Shown piece after piece: positions 55,558 to 64,000 of a stretch of 64,000 bases of DNA. Origin of the DNA: Larkinella punicea (GTDB lineage Bacteria; Bacteroidota; Bacteroidia; Cytophagales; Spirosomataceae); assembly GCF_003334855.1 (NCBI RefSeq), contig NZ_QOWE01000026.1, positions 62,001-126,000 on the forward strand. Direction: 5' to 3'. The stretch's first letter is position 1. Each line of letters begins with the position of its first letter. A program made the position numbers and the translations under genes. The notes below the pieces were generated by a model that saw nothing but the letters and a program-made list of their open reading frames with translations, ran no database searches and had not been told where the DNA came from.

Positions 55558-56895
55558 TTAAACACCGATACTTTCCAGTTCCTTTTTCGTTACCGGCTCC
55601 AGGGTTGGCGACAGGAAATGGATGATCACCAGCGCGATCAGATAAGTCGAACTGGCGATGATAAACAGCGGCAAATAGCCCAGACTGACACGGATATTGC
55701 CCGCCACAGCCGCCAGCAAAATGCCGCCCATTGCCCCGAACATTCCGCCAATACCGGTGACCGACGCCACGGCATTTTTTGGGAATAGGTCCGACGCGAA
55801 TGTGTAAATATTGGCCGACCAGCCCTGGTGGGCGGCCGTCGCTAATGAAATCAAGGCAATTGCTACGTAAATACTACTGGTCTGAGCCGCAAAAAAAATT
55901 GGAACGACGCAAATTGCGCAGATCAGCATGGTGGTTTTACGAGCCCGGTTGGCCGACCAGCCCATGTGAATGAACTTGGACGAGAGCCAGCCAAACAGCA
56001 CGCTGCCGCCATCGGAAACGATGTAAATAACCAGAAAAGGCAGGCCGACATTCTTCAAATCGAGCCGCTGGTCGAGCGATTCGCTGCTGTTGAAAAAATC
56101 GGGAAGCCAGCTCAGGTAAAACCACCAGATGGGGTCACACATGAACTTGCCGACAATGAACGCCCAGGTTTGTCGAAAACCGAGCAGGCGCCACCACGAC
56201 AGCTTTTCTTCCGGCAGATCTTCTTCGTAATCCTGCTGAATATAAGCCAGTTCGGCCTTGGTCACCCGCGGGTGTTCTTCCGGGCGGTGGTAGATTCGGA
56301 GCCAGGCAATCAGCACCAGAAAACCCAGCAGACCCGTAGCGACAAACGAAAACCGCCAGCCAAACTGAATGGTCAGCCACGGAATCAGAACCGCTGTGGC
56401 AATGATCCCAACGTTGGTACCGGCATTGAAGAGACCCGTGGCAAATGAACGTTCCTTTTTGGGAAACCACTCGGCCACCGATTTGATCGCCGACGGAAAG
56501 TTGCCTGCTTCGCCGACGCCCAGCATAAACCGGACGATGTTGAGCCCCCGCAACGATCCAATGAACGCATTCAAAATGCCGGCAATGCTCCAGAGAATGA
56601 TCGAAATGGAAAACCCCCGCTTCGTGCCCACCCGGTCGATGAGCCAGCCGATGAGGAGAAAACCCAGCGCGTAGGCCACTTTGAAAACCGTATCGACGTA
56701 ACTATAGAGCACTTTAAACTGATCCAGATCACTTTCCGTCAGGGCTTCATCGGCCGCCTTGCCCATCATTTCCCGCCGGAACGTTTCGTCGATCATCGTG
56801 AACGACAGCACCTGCCGGTCGATGTAGTTGATGGTCGTTGCAAAAAACAGAAGCAGCACGATTCGCCAGCGATAATTTCCGGAGGGGGCGGACAT
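55558..56895 (-). CDS. exuT: MFS hexuronate transporter
   Basis: The 445-residue protein has 12 membrane helices and the ACS-family pattern NYIDRQVLSFTMIDETF and VGEAGNFPSAIKSVAEWFPKKERS. It is the likely proton-coupled importer of glucuronate and galacturonate. It shows high full-length similarity to the sialic-acid-locus transporter at 18159-19523, so the two arose by duplication. The gene is divergent from uxuA. Confidence 0.88.
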   Translation of the reverse strand: MSAPSGNYRWRIVLLLFFATTINYIDRQVLSFTMIDETFRREMMGKAADEALTESDLDQFKVLYSYVDTVFKVAYALGFLLIGWLIDRVGTKRGFSISIILWSIAGILNAFIGSLRGLNIVRFMLGVGEAGNFPSAIKSVAEWFPKKERSFATGLFNAGTNVGIIATAVLIPWLTIQFGWRFSFVATGLLGFLVLIAWLRIYHRPEEHPRVTKAELAYIQQDYEEDLPEEKLSWWRLLGFRQTWAFIVGKFMCDPIWWFYLSWLPDFFNSSESLDQRLDLKNVGLPFLVIYIVSDGGSVLFGWLSSKFIHMGWSANRARKTTMLICAICVVPIFFAAQTSSIYVAIALISLATAAHQGWSANIYTFASDLFPKNAVASVTGIGGMFGAMGGILLAAVAGNIRVSLGYLPLFIIASSTYLIALVIIHFLSPTLEPVTKKELESIGV

Positions 56896-57044
56896 TATGA
56901 AAAGGGGTTAGCGATGCTATAAAGACAAAATTTTGCCAAACTTACCGAAATGTCACGAAAAAATAGTAGATCGAAAGGCCGGAAGGCGAAATGAGTAGAG
57001 CCATTCAACGGCCTGCTTTTTCAATCAAAAATACGCGCAAAGAA

Positions 57045-58250
57045 ATGGCATTAGAACAAACCTGGAGATGGTTCGGCCCTGCCGATCCCGTTAGTCTCGC
57101 CGACATCAAACAAGCCGGAGCGACGGGCATTGTAACGGCGTTGCACCATATTCCCAACGGACAGGTGTGGTCCGTCGATGAAATTACCACCCGCAAATCC
57201 ATCATTGAAGCCGGTGCCCCCGGCGAACACCGCCTGACGTGGTCGGTGGTCGAAAGCATTCCGGTTCACGATGCCATCAAAACCCGCTCCGACGGTTTTC
57301 AGCAGTATATTGAAAATTACAAAGAGTCGATTGTCAACCTGGGCCGCTGCGGCATCGATACGGTTTGCTACAATTTTATGCCGGTGCTGGACTGGACCCG
57401 CACCGATCTGGACTACCTGATGCCGGACGGGTCGACGGCTTTGCGGTTTGATGCCACGGAGTTTGCGGCTTTTGAATTGTTCATTCTGAAACGCCCCGGT
57501 GCCGAAGCACATTATTCGTCCGAACAACTTCTGAAAGCTCGAAACCGCTTTGAAGCCCTCGATGAAGCCGCAGCCCGGCGTTTGCAGTTAAATATTCTGG
57601 CGGGTTTGCCGGGTTCGGAAGAAAGCTATACGGTGGAGCAGTTTCAGGAAACCCTGAATGCCTATAAGCACATCGGCGACAAGGAATTACGCGAAAATCT
57701 CTACGCGTTTTTGCGGGAAATTGCACCCGTTGCGCAGGATGCGGGCGTTCGGCTGTCGATCCATCCCGATGATCCCCCGTATCCGATTCTGGGTCTTCCC
57801 CGCGTAGTGAGTACGGAAGCCGACGCCCGGATGGTGCTGGATGCGGTCGATGTGCCCGCCAACGGCCTGTGTTTCTGCACCGGTTCTTATGGTGTTCGGC
57901 CCGACAACGATCTGGTGGGCATGGTGGATCGCCTGGGAAACCGCATTCATTTTATTCATTTGCGCAGTACGAAACGCGACGAAGAGGGCAACTTTTTTGA
58001 AGCCAATCACCTGGACGGCGATGTGGATATGTTCGGCGTCATCAGTGCGTTGCTGGGCGAACAGCGACGCCGGGAAGAGGAAGGACTGGAAGATTTCAGA
58101 ATGCCGTTCCGTCCCGATCACGGCCACAAAATGCTCGATGACCTGAATTCCGGAAAACGGACGAACCCCGGTTACACGGCCATCGGACGACTGCGCGGAC
58201 TCGCCGAACTCCGTGGCCTGATGCTGGGAATCGAGCGGTCGAGTCTGTAA
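57045..58250 (+). CDS. uxuA: Mannonate dehydratase
   Basis: The ATG at 57045 ([12 protein letters not shown]) gives 401 residues and matches the usual start; the longer frame to 56991 adds 18 residues of no known kind. Marks include [52 protein letters not shown] and FCTGSYGVR. The TIM-barrel enzyme uses Mn2+ or Fe2+ to dehydrate mannonate to KDG. It diverges from the transporter gene; a shared promoter region is at 56896-57044. Confidence 0.93.
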   Translation: MALEQTWRWFGPADPVSLADIKQAGATGIVTALHHIPNGQVWSVDEITTRKSIIEAGAPGEHRLTWSVVESIPVHDAIKTRSDGFQQYIENYKESIVNLGRCGIDTVCYNFMPVLDWTRTDLDYLMPDGSTALRFDATEFAAFELFILKRPGAEAHYSSEQLLKARNRFEALDEAAARRLQLNILAGLPGSEESYTVEQFQETLNAYKHIGDKELRENLYAFLREIAPVAQDAGVRLSIHPDDPPYPILGLPRVVSTEADARMVLDAVDVPANGLCFCTGSYGVRPDNDLVGMVDRLGNRIHFIHLRSTKRDEEGNFFEANHLDGDVDMFGVISALLGEQRRREEEGLEDFRMPFRPDHGHKMLDDLNSGKRTNPGYTAIGRLRGLAELRGLMLGIERSSL

Positions 58251-58254
58251 AACG

Positions 58255-58287
58255 ACACCTGTTAGGTCTTCAAGACCTAACAGGTGT
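58255..58287. repeat. 33-bp perfect palindrome after uxuA
   Basis: ACACCTGTTAGGTCTT (58255-58270) pairs completely with 58272-58287 around one central base. It starts 4 nt after the uxuA stop and could act as a terminator. The word AGGTCTT/AAGACCT is common in Bacteroidota intergenic palindromes, to my knowledge. Confidence 0.75.
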
Positions 58288-58327
58288 TAAAACCGAGTCT
58301 GTATTTTTTGTATATTGGTAGAAGTAA

Positions 58328-58421
58328 GACCGATTGACGGTTGACGGTTTTTAGTGTACGGTGGGGCTGTAGTGATGGTCCACCGTAGACTGAAAACCGC
58401 CAACTGAAAACCGTAAACCAA
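58328..58421. repeat. Imperfect inverted repeat upstream of the Uma2 gene
   Basis: Words GACGGTT and ACGGTTTTT on the left (about 58328-58365) pair with AAAACCG and CCGTAAACC copies on the right (about 58380-58421), with CGGTGG/CCACCG near the centre. Confidence 0.6.
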
Positions 58422-58422
58422 A

Positions 58423-59064
58423 ATGGCTGAGGTTCAGGAAAAACAAATTAACAAACGCAGTCCGGAGCAGCGCGAGGCCCGGATTGCCAGGGCTCGTTTG
58501 CTCGAATCGCTCGTCTATGAGATGTGGGCCGGCAAACCGGTTTATTACGCCGGATACAAGGATGTATTGAACGGGACTAAAGCGGTTGAAGAAGTAATGA
58601 GTTCGAGTTTATTACAGGGGATTCTGGTCGCCAAACTGGTCGCGCGACTAATGAATGCATTGAATGAGGATGAGTTTACGGTCGTTACCAACGAATTGGG
58701 CATTCAATTTAAAAAGAACGATTGGCGTGCCTGCGACGTGGCGATTTTTTCCACGGCGCAATTGGCGGATCAGGATCTGACCAAATACGCCTGGATACCG
58801 CCGAAAATTGCGATAGCAGTGGACACCAAAGCCGACTTCACCCGCTTTCATTCCGATTTTAATTATTACCAGGAAAAAACCACGCAGTTGCTGAATTTTG
58901 GCACCGAAAAGGTCATCTGGATTTTTACCGAATCAAAAAAAATCTGGATCGCCGAACCGGGAAAAGACTGGATTTTGAAAAACTGGGACCAGCCCATCGA
59001 CGTGCTGCCAGGCTGTTCGTTTGTACTTGATGTCCTGTTGACGGGTAAAAAGCCGACGCCTTAG
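58423..59064 (+). CDS. Uma2 family (PD-(D/E)XK-fold) protein
   Basis: The 213-residue protein starts with a charged helix and then shows the Uma2 restriction-endonuclease-like fold (about 50-205). Candidate catalytic residues are Asp in RACDVAIFS and the pair Asp, Lys in IAVDTKADF; the motif normally reads E-x-K, so Asp replaces Glu. YYQEKTTQLLNFGTEKVIWI is also typical. The family is widespread, often in many copies, with unknown cellular role. It lies between uxuA and uxaC without an evident metabolic link and is preceded by two palindromic elements. Confidence 0.78.
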   Translation: MAEVQEKQINKRSPEQREARIARARLLESLVYEMWAGKPVYYAGYKDVLNGTKAVEEVMSSSLLQGILVAKLVARLMNALNEDEFTVVTNELGIQFKKNDWRACDVAIFSTAQLADQDLTKYAWIPPKIAIAVDTKADFTRFHSDFNYYQEKTTQLLNFGTEKVIWIFTESKKIWIAEPGKDWILKNWDQPIDVLPGCSFVLDVLLTGKKPTP

Positions 59065-59096
59065 CCTTTATTGGGTGAACGCAACCCCGTACGACC

Positions 59097-60509
59097 ATGC
59101 TGGTTGATCAACCCATCAAATCCTTTTTAGACGAAGATTTTCTTCTCCAGACCGATACCGCCCGGCGGCTCTACCACGACTACGCCAAGGCGATGCCCAT
59201 CATCGATTACCACTGCCACCTGCCGCCCGATCAGATTGCTGCCGATAAAACGTTCGAGAACCTGACGCAAATCTGGCTTTATGGCGACCACTACAAATGG
59301 CGGGCCATGCGCACCAATGGTGTGGCCGAAAAATACTGTACCGGCGATGCGTCGGATTACGAAAAGTTTCAGAAGTGGGCCGAAACCGTGCCGTACACGA
59401 TGCGGAATCCGCTGTACCACTGGACGCACATGGAGCTGAAAAACCCGTTCGGCGTCGAAACCGTGCTGAATGGTGCCACCGCCCGCGAAGTGTACGACCG
59501 CTGTACGGAACAACTCCCCGGCATGTCGACCCGCACCCTGCTGCGGCATTTCAACGTGAAAACCGTCTGCACCACCGACGATCCGACGGATTCGCTGGAG
59601 TACCATAAAAAGATTGCCGCCGACGGTTTTGAGGTAAAAGTGTTGCCCACGTTCCGGCCCGACAAAGCGATGGCGATCGACGACGTTGCGGTTTTTCAGG
59701 CGTATGTAAAGCGCGTAGGAGAGGTTTGCAACCAGGAAATTCGCTCGCTCGACACGTTCATGGAATGCCTGAAACAACGGCATGACTACTTTGCCCAGGC
59801 GGGTTGTCGCCTTTCCGACCACGGTCTGGAACTGATTTATGCCGAGCCATATACAGAATCGGAAGTGAGCGGTGTCTTTCAGAAATTACTGTCGAATGGT
59901 GCCCTGAGTGAAACCGAGAGCCTGCAATTCAAGTCGTATATGCTCGACCGGTTTGCGGAATGGGACTGGGAAAAAGGCTGGACGCAGCAATTCCACCTGG
60001 GTGCGCTGCGGAACAACAACAAACGCGCGTTGCGGACGCTCGGCCCCGATACGGGTTGGGATAGCATCGGTGATTTCCGGCAGGCGAGTCCGCTGGCCCG
60101 GTTTTTAGGGGGACTGGATGACCGCGATCAACTGGCGAAAACCATTCTGTATAACCTCAATTCCGGCGATAATGAAGTGATGGCCACGATGATCGGTAAC
60201 TTTAACGATGGATCGATGCCGGGTAAAATTCAGTTCGGCTCGGGTTGGTGGTTTCAGGACCAGAAGGAGGGAATGCAGAAACAGATCAACGCGCTGTCGA
60301 ACATGGGTTTGCTGAGCCGGTTTGTCGGGATGCTGACCGATTCGCGCAGTTTTCTGTCGTATCCGCGCCACGAATATTTCCGCCGGATTCTCTGCAATAT
60401 CTTCGGCAATGACGTCGAAAACGGCGAACTGCCCAACGACATCGACTGGATCGGCAAACTGGTGCAGGATATTTGTTACAATAATGCGAAGGAGTATTTT
60501 AGGTTTTAA
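59097..60509 (+). CDS. uxaC: Uronate isomerase
   Basis: The 470-residue protein is of the amidohydrolase superfamily. The metal-binding HxH is in IDYHCHLPPDQIA, and further marks are TTDDPTDSLEYH, FRPDKAMAI, DHGLELIYAEPYTE, QFHLGALRNNN and the C-terminal DIDWIGKLVQDICYNNAKEYF. It interconverts glucuronate and fructuronate, and galacturonate and tagaturonate, the entry step of the pathway. It is 32 nt after the Uma2 gene. Confidence 0.95.
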   Translation: MLVDQPIKSFLDEDFLLQTDTARRLYHDYAKAMPIIDYHCHLPPDQIAADKTFENLTQIWLYGDHYKWRAMRTNGVAEKYCTGDASDYEKFQKWAETVPYTMRNPLYHWTHMELKNPFGVETVLNGATAREVYDRCTEQLPGMSTRTLLRHFNVKTVCTTDDPTDSLEYHKKIAADGFEVKVLPTFRPDKAMAIDDVAVFQAYVKRVGEVCNQEIRSLDTFMECLKQRHDYFAQAGCRLSDHGLELIYAEPYTESEVSGVFQKLLSNGALSETESLQFKSYMLDRFAEWDWEKGWTQQFHLGALRNNNKRALRTLGPDTGWDSIGDFRQASPLARFLGGLDDRDQLAKTILYNLNSGDNEVMATMIGNFNDGSMPGKIQFGSGWWFQDQKEGMQKQINALSNMGLLSRFVGMLTDSRSFLSYPRHEYFRRILCNIFGNDVENGELPNDIDWIGKLVQDICYNNAKEYFRF

Positions 60510-60531
60510 AAGCAGGGAAAGTGTAACTCTT

Positions 60532-60630
60532 ATTCGTTTTTTGCCCCTAAATCCCCTAAAGGGGACTTGGACACGGAATCATCCGGATGCAAAAAGTCCC
60601 CTTTAGGGGATTTAGGGGCAAAAAACGAAT
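60532..60630. repeat. 37-bp perfect inverted repeat between convergent uxaC and amidohydrolase genes
   Basis: The arm at 60532-60568 pairs with 60594-60630 without a mismatch over 37 bp, loop 25 nt. The arms contain CCCCTAAATCCCCTAAAGGGG. It ends 23 nt before the stop of the minus-strand gene and could terminate both transcripts. The CCCCTAAA word is widely found between Bacteroidota genes, to my knowledge. Confidence 0.85.
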
Positions 60631-60653
60631 AGCCTAATTTATCATTCCCCATT

Positions 60654-61946
60654 TCACTGTTTATACACTTTTCCTTCTTTCATCACAAACCGCACCTGTT
60701 GCAGCGTTTTGATGTTTTGAACGGGATTTTCGTCGACGGCAATCAGGTCGGCGAGTTTGCCGGTTTCGACCGAGCCAATCTGCGATTTCATCCCCAGCAA
60801 CTCGGCATTGACCATTGTCGCCGATTTGATCGCTTCCAGGGGTGGCATTCCCGCTTCAACCATGTACTCAAATTCCTTCGCATTGTAGCCGTGAACGAAA
60901 ACGCCGGCATCCGTACCGAATGCAATTTTGACTCCGGCTTTGTAGGCTTTGGCGAAGGTCGCCTGAATCAGTGGGCCGATGGCGAGGGCTTTGCGGGTAA
61001 CAAAAGGCGTATAATACCCGAATATTTTGGCCGAATCGGAGGTCACTTTCCCGGCAATAATGGTGGGGACGTAATAGGTGCCGTGTTTTTTGAATAACTC
61101 GATGGCTTCATCGTCCATCATCGTGCCGTGCTCGATGGTGGTTACCCCCGCGCGGATGGCCCGCTTCATGCCTTCAGCACCGTGGGCGTGGGCTGCAACG
61201 GCAAAACCGTAATCTTTGGCGGCTTCGACTACTGCCCGAACTTCTTCTTCGGTAAACTGCGGTCCCGAACCATCTTTGGCGTTGCTCAACACCCCGCCCG
61301 TGGCCGTAATTTTGATCAGGTCAGAACCGTCTTTGTAGCGTTGCCGAACGGCTTTGCGGGCTTCTTCGGGGCTGTTGATGACGCCTTCCAGCGGACCCGG
61401 ATCACCCATCAAATCCTTGCGGTAGCCGTTGGTCGGGTCGGCATGACCGCCAGTGGTGGCAATGGTTTTCCCCGCCGTAAAAATGCGCGGACCGTCGACC
61501 AGCCCCCGGTTGATGGCATTGCGCAAGGCCACGTTGACGCCACTGCCGCCCAGATCCCGAACGGTCGTAAAACCGGCCATTAGGGTAGTTTGGGCGTATT
61601 TGGCCGACTGAAAAGCCACATCCGGTACGTTCATCGTAAACCGGTCGAGGGTTCCGCCCCGGCGGGTTTCGCCTTCGAGGTGGACGTGCATATCGATCAG
61701 GCCGGGCAACACGGTTTTGCTTTTCAGGTCGACCACCCGATCCGAAGCCGCCGGTTTGGCATAGCCTTTCTGAATGGCGGTAATTTTCGTGCCTTCCACG
61801 ATCACGGTCATTTCGCGCTGGAGGTCGTTGCGAACGCCGTCGAGCAGGTTGCCGCAGTGAATCAGGGTGCGTTGCTGGGCCAGCGTTAGCAGGGGCGACG
61901 TCAGGAATACGAGAAGGAGTACGGCGGAAAGGTAGTTTTTTTTCAT
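60654..61946 (-). CDS. Secreted metal-dependent amidohydrolase (imidazolonepropionase-like)
   Basis: The 430-residue protein has a signal peptide ending near TLAQ (residue 24). Metal ligands are His87 and His89 (DMHVHLEG), the carboxylated Lys in [10 protein letters not shown], His in [10 protein letters not shown] and TIEHGTMM, and Asp in FGTDAGVF. This layout is that of the periplasmic Xaa-Pro/Xaa-Arg dipeptidase and related amidohydrolases. The substrate is probably an N-acyl amino acid or dipeptide, but this cannot be read directly. Confidence 0.85.
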   Translation of the reverse strand: MKKNYLSAVLLLVFLTSPLLTLAQQRTLIHCGNLLDGVRNDLQREMTVIVEGTKITAIQKGYAKPAASDRVVDLKSKTVLPGLIDMHVHLEGETRRGGTLDRFTMNVPDVAFQSAKYAQTTLMAGFTTVRDLGGSGVNVALRNAINRGLVDGPRIFTAGKTIATTGGHADPTNGYRKDLMGDPGPLEGVINSPEEARKAVRQRYKDGSDLIKITATGGVLSNAKDGSGPQFTEEEVRAVVEAAKDYGFAVAAHAHGAEGMKRAIRAGVTTIEHGTMMDDEAIELFKKHGTYYVPTIIAGKVTSDSAKIFGYYTPFVTRKALAIGPLIQATFAKAYKAGVKIAFGTDAGVFVHGYNAKEFEYMVEAGMPPLEAIKSATMVNAELLGMKSQIGSVETGKLADLIAVDENPVQNIKTLQQVRFVMKEGKVYKQ

Positions 61947-61966
61947 GCAGTTGGATTTTAAAAAGC

Positions 61967-61992
61967 AAAAAAGCCGCAGAGGTTGCGGCTTT
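61967..61992 (-). terminator. Intrinsic terminator after the DUF4920 gene
   Basis: A 9-bp stem (AAAGCCGCA at 61970-61978 with 61984-61992) and 5-nt loop are followed on the minus strand by a T run. A second hairpin (62014-62019 with 62031-62036) with a T run on the plus strand lies between it and the stop at 62040. Confidence 0.75.
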
Positions 61993-62039
61993 CAAGATAC
62001 ACATTTATCGGACGCCCGAAGATGGTTTAATCGGGCTTT

Positions 62040-62495
62040 TTATTTCTTCACGATCACCCCATCGGCCACAAACGTGATGGCTTTTTCGGGCTCGGTTATT
62101 TTGGCAATTTCTTCCTTGCTTTTACCGGCATCTTCGGCATAGTGACGCAACTCGGCTATGGAAGTGGTTTTGGTTTCGGCGGTTCCTTCAAAAACGACGC
62201 TTTTGCCAACGATGTCTTTCGGAACAAAGAAACCATAGTCGCGGAACCGCACCAGCATGGCCTGGCCGTCGGCGGCTTTGACGCGCATCCAGCAGCCTTT
62301 CACCTGACAAACCGACTCGACGGTGCCTTCCACTTTGGTTTCCAGTTTTGTCTTGTCGCCCATTTTGGCGGGCAGCTCGGTGGTTGGCGTGGCGTGGTCG
62401 GCGGTTATTTTTTTGCCGTGGTAGCTGACGTTGTCCTGTGCGACGGCGCTAAGCGAGATTCCGAGGGCGAGGGTCAGGATGGCTAACGTTTTCAT
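62040..62495 (-). CDS. DUF4920 family secreted protein
   Basis: The 151-residue protein has a signal peptide ending near AVAQ (residue 19) and the DUF4920 core: VEGTVESVCQVKGCWMRVKAADGQAML is represented here by its Cys-x4-Cys-Trp pair, followed by RFRDYGFFVPKDIVGKSV. The two cysteines could bind a metal or form a disulfide. It is probably periplasmic; no activity is known. Confidence 0.85.
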   Translation of the reverse strand: MKTLAILTLALGISLSAVAQDNVSYHGKKITADHATPTTELPAKMGDKTKLETKVEGTVESVCQVKGCWMRVKAADGQAMLVRFRDYGFFVPKDIVGKSVVFEGTAETKTTSIAELRHYAEDAGKSKEEIAKITEPEKAITFVADGVIVKK

Positions 62496-62650
62496 AGTCT
62501 GTCTGATGCGGTTTTAACATGATTGATTACAAAAATAGTAAAAAAGACAATCCGTTGATTGTAAATCATGAGGTTACGAAAGGCAGTATTTGGTAAACAT
62601 TTTTAGGTGAAACTGATTCATGCTCTCCATTTATAAAAGATCTATGTATT

Positions 62651-63682
62651 TCAATACCTCATGGCCAACTCCAGCGTTTTATCAACCCCTGCCAATACAT
62701 CAGCCTGCTGGTTTTTACTATAAATATGTGGTGAAATCCCAATACCTTCATAACTCTTACCGTCAGATCCCCGGTAGTCTCCTACACTCACGGTGATAAG
62801 CCACCCGTTTAGCAATTGAAAAGGCACCGTATCAGAAAAGGCACCGGCCGTTGTTTCTCCCATTTGAATTACATTTACATTTTCCCGCATGGCAAATGTA
62901 AATGTTTCACCGGCGCTGATGGTATGAGAAGTGGTTAGTAAAATGACGGGCTTTGTATACTGACTTCCACCCTCCGGCTCTACATACCATTCCAAGACGC
63001 TTTCAAAATCATCATGTGCCGGACCATTTCTTTTTTGGGAGGTCATAAACAGCCTTTTTGACTTGGCAAACCGGCCTGCGATGTACTTGCTTATATTGTC
63101 GCTCCCGCCATGGTGACCCCTGATATCAAAGACAATTTTTCTGCTGGAAGCCAACGCTTTGATGGCTTTGTCCATGGCCTTTTTAATATCTGAAAGATTG
63201 TCCATGTGGGATGAAACGTGTATATAACCTATCTCATCTGAAAGTTTTCCATAGCCAAAATTTTCCGTGCATTCCTGGTATTCAATTAGATAATGATTAC
63301 GAACCGTTTTGAAAAGAAAGTCTTGTTGAGCGGGAATATGACCATTGTGGCCGCTGTTATAATCTGTCAGTATGGGGTCGGTTGTAATAATATTCACATG
63401 TTGATCCTTTAGGATGCTTAGCGCAGAAGAAAGGACGGCAAACAATTCTTTTTCGTTCTTTGCAGCCCTGGCCAGGGGCAGATGCGAAGTATATACGGCA
63501 TCCCAGTCTATCTTGTTTACCAGAAAGAGGCCGTAGTGACTGTCGAATTTTTCCCACATTAGCTGAAAGTTATTTTCATAAGAATTATCCGGCTTCACCT
63601 CCACCAGCATTTTTTCGCAGGAAGTAAAAGAGAGAACTACCAGCATCAAAATGCCGAAGCTTATGGTTTTTTTTATATTCAT
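62651..63682 (-). CDS. S41 family peptidase lipoprotein (second copy)
   Basis: Starting at ATG 63682 gives 343 residues with a lipobox (LSFTSC, Cys about 22). The N-terminal helical domain (FQLMWEKFDSHYGLF) and the S41 core are present: KIVFDIRGHHGGSDNIS, then the nucleophile region TTSHTISAGETF and GETTAGAFSD. No PDZ domain is recognisable, unlike the S41 protein at 24844-26298. It lies 10 nt after the partial outer-membrane protein gene, in one unit. Confidence 0.84.
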   Translation of the reverse strand: MNIKKTISFGILMLVVLSFTSCEKMLVEVKPDNSYENNFQLMWEKFDSHYGLFLVNKIDWDAVYTSHLPLARAAKNEKELFAVLSSALSILKDQHVNIITTDPILTDYNSGHNGHIPAQQDFLFKTVRNHYLIEYQECTENFGYGKLSDEIGYIHVSSHMDNLSDIKKAMDKAIKALASSRKIVFDIRGHHGGSDNISKYIAGRFAKSKRLFMTSQKRNGPAHDDFESVLEWYVEPEGGSQYTKPVILLTTSHTISAGETFTFAMRENVNVIQMGETTAGAFSDTVPFQLLNGWLITVSVGDYRGSDGKSYEGIGISPHIYSKNQQADVLAGVDKTLELAMRY

Positions 63683-63692
63683 TTTAGTACGA

Positions 63693-64000
63693 TTAAAAAG
63701 TGAATCCAAGAGTCAACTGACTACCTGCTTGTGTAAGGTGTTCCGGTTTGTAATAGTGTACCCATAAAGCTTGGTAGGCGATATCAGTTGTAAACTTTTT
63801 GCTTACCAGCCAATGATATTTTACAGAAAATCGGAAATCTTGAAAATGGTTGAGTGTTTCAATATGATTATTGTCCATGAAGAAACCTGCTAGTCCAGAC
63901 CTGCCAGGTATGTTAGGCGAATTGTGGTAAGGCATCCTGGTGACCAGCGATACAAGAGGAACGGACAGACCGAAACTGAGGGGTTTTCCATTCCACAGTA
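63693..64000 (-). CDS. Partial outer-membrane protein, C-terminal end only
   Basis: The frame stays open to the right edge; the gene's 5' part is outside the window. The visible 101 residues show alternating strands (FRFSVKYHWLVSKKFTTDIAY) and end in LTLGFTF, with the terminal Phe of beta-barrel proteins. It precedes the S41 lipoprotein gene by 10 nt. The family cannot be named from this part. Confidence 0.65.
   Translation of the reverse strand, partial: LWNGKPLSFGLSVPLVSLVTRMPYHNSPNIPGRSGLAGFFMDNNHIETLNHFQDFRFSVKYHWLVSKKFTTDIAYQALWVHYYKPEHLTQAGSQLTLGFTF

Overview
The window comes from a Bacteroidota genome, most likely a Cytophagales member of the Spirosoma/Larkinella type. This is inferred from a SusC/SusD pair, a type IX secretion sorting domain, a GldF gliding permease, DUF4199, DUF4270, DUF4907 and DUF4920 proteins, LytS/LytTR regulators and many surface lipoproteins. 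Most of the window is moderately GC-rich; one block at about 32.8-39.7 kb is strikingly AT-rich.

Layout. 0-3.1 kb: the 3' part of a secreted SGNH esterase with two lectin-like modules and a type IX tail. 3.3-7.4 kb: gcvH, a dihydroorotase-like gene lacking its metal motif, two DUF4199 membrane proteins, gldF and a VanZ-like gene. 7.5-19.5 kb: an enolase-superfamily gene followed by a sialic-acid utilisation locus (SusC, SusD, two sialidase-like proteins, N-acetylneuraminate lyase, kelch mutarotase, MFS transporter); the enolase gene and susC share an inverted-repeat operator. 19.5-27.9 kb (minus strand): a phosphodiesterase, then a surface-protein operon (S41 protease, putative barrel, six-bladed kelch lipoprotein, DUF4907, DUF4270), a three-repeat PepSY-like lipoprotein and an SGNH hydrolase. 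28.2-30.4 kb: an ECF sigma factor overlapping a regulator that has an inner-membrane helix, a long disordered linker and a predicted outer-membrane barrel.

30.6-32.8 kb is an IS5-family element with 3-bp target duplication, itself split by a decayed IS110-family element. The IS110 left end can fold into a multi-stem RNA, a candidate bridge RNA. 32.8-39.6 kb is the AT-rich block: a membrane glycosyltransferase-like protein, a 1430-residue secreted multidomain protein with an unrecognised C-terminal half, and a LuxR-type regulator.

39.9-51.9 kb: DoxX, an esterase divergent from a Nudix-type transcription regulator, a large sugar dehydrogenase-PKD-cytochrome c protein, YceI, a TonB-dependent receptor, a small secreted protein and a LytS/LytTR two-component pair. 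51.9-60.5 kb: a hexuronate catabolic cluster (reductase, KDPG aldolase, KDG kinase, MFS transporter, mannonate dehydratase, uronate isomerase) taking hexuronates to pyruvate and glyceraldehyde-3-phosphate, with a Uma2 nuclease-fold gene inside. Most gene boundaries here carry long inverted repeats built from different short words. 60.6-64 kb: an amidohydrolase, a DUF4920 protein, a second S41 protease and the end of an outer-membrane protein.

No rRNA, tRNA or CRISPR array was seen.
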